NCBI GenBank assembly: GCA_018671635.1
Contig: JABHHG010000125.1
Location: 1-15,787 of the forward strand
DNA from: Fidelibacterota bacterium
GTDB lineage: Bacteria; Fidelibacterota; Marinisomatia; SCGC-AAA003-L08; D37C17
Length of the DNA: 15,787 bases
Reading direction: 5' to 3'
The notes beneath the pieces are model-generated. The model was not told the origin of the DNA. It searched no databases and saw only the letters and a program-made list of their open reading frames with translations. Both the position numbers and the translations under genes were made by a program. Below are positions 13,471 to 15,787 of this stretch, piece by piece (the stretch's first letter is position 1; the number at the start of each line of letters is the position of its first letter).

Positions 13471-15787
13471 TATAAATTCATCCGGAATTGTAGTGGCTAC
13501 CATGGTATTCAGAAAATAGAGTTCATTATTCTGCCATGATTGAATTTCACCTTGAATTTTAATTTGTGCACCTGAAGATTCTTTAATCACCCAAAATTCA
13601 GGACTATCACCTACCCCAACATATTCTGCAGTTTCAATTTGTCCATCTATGCCCATTACGGGAATATCTGTGAATGGTCCAATCCATTGGCGGGCACCTA
13701 CTAAATCACCATTATGGGTAGCAATAACCCAATCACCCATTTCAATAGGCTCTCCATCGACTATCACATCTTCTATAAAATAAAATGCCTGTTGAGTGGA
13801 CTGCGCATATTCTTGAGCGTATTCAATAATTTCATTATTTTCTACACGTGAAAGGGGATTAGATAAATCAAAATTAAAGCTAATGACCTCTGTCGACCTA
13901 AACCAATATCCCTTTAATCCCTTTAGGGTTGAAAGGCTTCCGACCCATGCACTGGAATTTTCAAGATAACTGGCTGCCACTCCCTCACCGATAATCCCAA
14001 TAACAATTCCGTCTAACTCATCAGGCAAAAGATCTGTTAAACTATATTCTCCAGGGTAAGGAAATGAAATTAGATTTACACCTGAATGTAAGCTATACAG
14101 CACATCTTCACCACCGCAAGGATAGGCATCATTAATATGTAATACGCAATCGCTGGTGGATTTAATCCAATAACCTGACTCACAGTTGAGTTCAGTTAAG
14201 CTACCCACCCAGCCTAATATTGGATTTGGTGATGCTGCTATACCTTCACCAATAATTCCAGTAAACTCAACAATATTACCATCCTCATCAAAACATGAAT
14301 CCGTAAGGATACTGGCCACTGAATTATCTTCGGGGAGGGCATGAAAGCTAATCAAATTTGCACCCGAGTGGAGGTCTAGAGTGTAATCAATAGTAGATTC
14401 AATTGGGTCAAAACAAGAATCATCATCATATGAAACAAAATCATTGTAATTAAATGCCAATTCATCTGAGCAACCGGGAGTTTTGCATTCCCCCAAAACT
14501 GCTTCATACTCTACACCCACATATGTAGTAATTTTTGAATCATCAAAACAAATGGTGGGGTCAATTAAATTTTCAATTGAGGATGCATGATGTACTTCCA
14601 CAATGGTACTTCCATTTGCAGGAATATTTTCACCTGTGGCTGAACCCACTATAGTTGAATCTGTAAATGTCAATTCAAAGGAAGCCCCCTCATTGAGCCC
14701 AATTATATTCACAATCTCAATCCCAGAAATTTCAATTTCGAATTGAGATACAGGATATTCACAATCCAATTCAATATTAAATGATGCATACTCAATTTCA
14801 TCATTTGGGGAATCTAAGAAATTTGAAAAACTAAGTTCACCCAATGGTGGATAAATACAACTTCCATCATCAATGGTTGCCTCTGGATTATAATTCTCGG
14901 CAATGGGATTTGTACATCCATATATATCTTCTGTAGGCCCCTCATCCTCGGGGCCAATAGCCCCTGCATCAATCCAATCAGAAATAATAGAAATAAGCGC
15001 ATCATCTAACGGTGGTTGATTCAGTGGCATTTGTTCACCAAATGGTGGAGAATCTGATAATTTTTGAATAAGTATACTATAATTAGCATAACCTGGATTA
15101 ATAATAGACCCATGATCATTAGTACCCAACATTAAATTTTCATAGGATGTTAAATCTAATCCACCAGTATAAGTACCACCACCACTATGACAATAAGAGG
15201 TGCAATTTGCATCAAAAATAGGTTGAATATCATTTTCATAAGAAATCTCAATTCCGCCCCCATCTCCACCATCTGAACAATCAGCTTCATCAGTTCCATT
15301 TGTACAGTCATCATATCCATCACATACCCATGAACCATTGATACATAATCCATCCCCACAATCAAATTGACTATCGGTACAACCACCATTATCATAATGA
15401 AAATCTATTGCTGAACCACTTACATCAGAAATCACTAAACTACTTAATCCACTAGGTGTACCATCTAAATCTAAATTTAAAAGTATCCCTGTACCTGCTG
15501 GAATAGTTGCTCCTGAAAGTGAAAAACCAAGCACCGTAGTACCACTGGCTGATATCATAAATCCATTAGTAGTAGCATCACCACCACTAGCACTGATAAC
15601 ACTCGCACCATCTACGCTAAATTGGAATCCACCAATTGCATAATCACTATTATATCCAACCCCCCATGAATCACCATTATCTATAAGCCATAAACTATTT
15701 ACTTCATCACCAACAAAACTATCACCATTAGAGCATTCACTTCCATCACCACCACAAATCTCACACTCATCTACAATATTACCATCA
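13219..15787 (-). CDS. Multidomain secreted surface protein with C-terminal sorting domain, 5'-truncated by window edge
   Basis: The frame is open through the right edge, giving 855 visible residues; the internal Met at 15558 is not the start, since coding continues upstream with DGNIVDECEICGGDGSEC and a beta-rich domain. Visible order: a Cys/Asp-rich linker; a cohesin-like or carbohydrate-binding-like beta domain (about 15700-15390); an LDL-receptor class A-like module; a cytochrome c-like domain; a GCTNPIAENYNPEATIDDGSC module; a second beta domain with IEISGIEIVNI; a second, weaker CSDE..NYN module; two copies of an LHSG repeat; a domain with DWVIATHNGDLVGARQW; and a C-terminal YPNPFNPQT sorting domain. 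It is probably exported and attached at the cell surface. Function is unknown; adhesion, matrix or polymer binding, or redox contact are all possible. Confidence 0.88.
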   Translation of the reverse strand, partial: DGNIVDECEICGGDGSECSNGDSFVGDEVNSLWLIDNGDSWGVGYNSDYAIGGFQFSVDGASVISASGGDATTNGFMISASGTTVLGFSLSGATIPAGTGILLNLDLDGTPSGLSSLVISDVSGSAIDFHYDNGGCTDSQFDCGDGLCINGSWVCDGYDDCTNGTDEADCSDGGDGGGIEISYENDIQPIFDANCTSYCHSGGGTYTGGLDLTSYENLMLGTNDHGSIINPGYANYSILIQKLSDSPPFGEQMPLNQPPLDDALISIISDWIDAGAIGPEDEGPTEDIYGCTNPIAENYNPEATIDDGSCIYPPLGELSFSNFLDSPNDEIEYASFNIELDCEYPVSQFEIEISGIEIVNIIGLNEGASFELTFTDSTIVGSATGENIPANGSTIVEVHHASSIENLIDPTICFDDSKITTYVGVEYEAVLGECKTPGCSDELAFNYNDFVSYDDDSCFDPIESTIDYTLDLHSGANLISFHALPEDNSVASILTDSCFDEDGNIVEFTGIIGEGIAASPNPILGWVGSLTELNCESGYWIKSTSDCVLHINDAYPCGGEDVLYSLHSGVNLISFPYPGEYSLTDLLPDELDGIVIGIIGEGVAASYLENSSAWVGSLSTLKGLKGYWFRSTEVISFNFDLSNPLSRVENNEIIEYAQEYAQSTQQAFYFIEDVIVDGEPIEMGDWVIATHNGDLVGARQWIGPFTDIPVMGIDGQIETAEYVGVGDSPEFWVIKESSGAQIKIQGEIQSWQNNELYFLNTMVATTIPDEFILLSAYPNPFNPQTRIEFGLNLSTHVQVAIYDISGREIETLAHGSFEVGFHEIEWNGEHHPSGVYFVSIYTELGSRTQKLMLIK
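13891..14097 (-). repeat. LHSG repeat, copy 2 (protein level)
   Basis: This copy of about 69 residues carries LHSGVNLISF, GIIGEGVAAS, WVGSL and GYWFRST in the same order as copy 1. It lacks the extra Cys-containing loop near SCFDEDGN. The DNA of the two copies is diverged, so the duplication is old. Confidence 0.75.
14155..14385 (-). repeat. LHSG repeat, copy 1 (protein level)
   Basis: This copy of about 77 residues carries LHSGANLISF, then GIIGEGIAAS, WVGSL and GYWIKST in order. It is the first of two tandem copies; the landmarks are shared with copy 2 at 13891-14097. Confidence 0.75.
14413..14475 (-). repeat. GCT-type module, diverged copy 2
   Basis: GCSDELAFNYNDFVS followed by DDDSC keeps the GC.., NYN and DD.SC positions of copy 1 and lies just before the LHSG repeats. 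Confidence 0.55.
14857..14919 (-). repeat. GCTxPxAxNYNPxAxxDDGSC module, copy 1
   Basis: Residues GCTNPIAENYNPEA followed by DDGSC form a short Cys-bounded module often seen repeated in surface proteins of Marinimicrobia and Bacteroidetes. It separates the cytochrome-like domain from the next beta domain. Confidence 0.7.
14959..15249 (-). other. Cytochrome c-like domain with CX3CH heme motif
   Basis: The pattern is ISYENDIQPIFDANC, then CTSYCH (15204-15187), GGLDLTSYENLM, a possible distal Met in EQMPLNQPPL (15030-15028) and ISDWIDAGA. It matches the 'planctomycete-type' cytochrome c domain found in surface proteins, which normally has CXXCH. Here three residues (Thr-Ser-Tyr) separate the cysteines. 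Heme attachment is therefore plausible but not certain. Confidence 0.7.
15277..15381 (-). other. LDL-receptor class A-like module
   Basis: Six cysteines have LDLa spacing, from CTDSQFDCGDG through LCINGSWVCDGYDDC to GTDEADC. The signature WxCDGxxDCxxGxDExxC is present, including the acidic residues (D80, D84, D90 and E91 counted from the Met at 15558) that bind calcium in animal LDLa domains. Only position 88 differs from the commonest DGSDE form (NGTDE). The domain is mostly known from animal proteins. Confidence 0.8.

Noticed and set aside
13219..15558. Taking the Met at 15558 as the start of the surface protein
   Set aside because: The frame stays open to the right edge and the upstream residues form sensible protein (DGNIVDECEICGGDGSEC and a beta domain), so the gene is truncated by the window.

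Overview
The window is AT-rich, tightly packed bacterial DNA. It most likely comes from a marine member of the FCB group, with Candidatus Marinimicrobia (SAR406, Neomarinimicrobiota) as my best guess. The guess rests on three things: a surface protein with a type IX secretion-like C-terminal tail (motif YPNPFNPQT), repeats of the form GCTxPxAxNYNPxAxxDDGSC, and AT-rich operons with very short gaps. The assignment is inferred from style and motifs; there is no marker gene here.

Layout, left to right. (1) Bases 2-211 hold the C-terminal end of a short asparaginase-domain protein. It overlaps by one base an in-frame fusion of the membrane acyltransferase PlsY with a SerB-like HAD phosphatase (211-1503, + strand). 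(2) Bases 1493-6928 on the - strand hold four consecutive TldD/PmbA(TldE)-family genes in the order tldD, tldE, tldD, tldE: two complete protease pairs in one operon with gaps of 9, 9 and 0 nt. (3) A 201-bp divergent intergenic region (6929-7129) carries the outward regulatory signals. (4) Bases 7130-13170 on the + strand hold a five-gene peptide importer: a lipoprotein substrate-binding protein, two permeases and two ATPases. The binding protein and permeases resemble the YejA, YejB and YejE proteins of the microcin C/oligopeptide importer. The ATPase function is split into two separate DppD- and DppF-like proteins, whereas E. coli has a fused YejF. (5) A strong bidirectional hairpin terminator at 13176-13198 separates this operon from a convergent gene. 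(6) From 13219 through the right edge, on the - strand, runs the 3' part of a large multidomain secreted protein. It has Cys/Asp-rich modules, an LDL-receptor class A-like module, a cytochrome c-like domain with an unusual CX3CH motif, a tandem 'LHSG' repeat and a C-terminal sorting domain.

How the parts may work together (inference). The importer would bring peptides into the cytoplasm, and the divergent TldD/TldE operon would supply two metalloproteases that degrade or process unstructured peptides. In E. coli both families are known from peptide-antibiotic biology: YejABEF takes up microcin C, and TldD/E matures microcin B17. No peptide precursor or modification enzyme is visible here, so general peptide scavenging is the simpler reading. 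The PlsY-phosphatase fusion and the domain content of the surface protein are the other unusual points.
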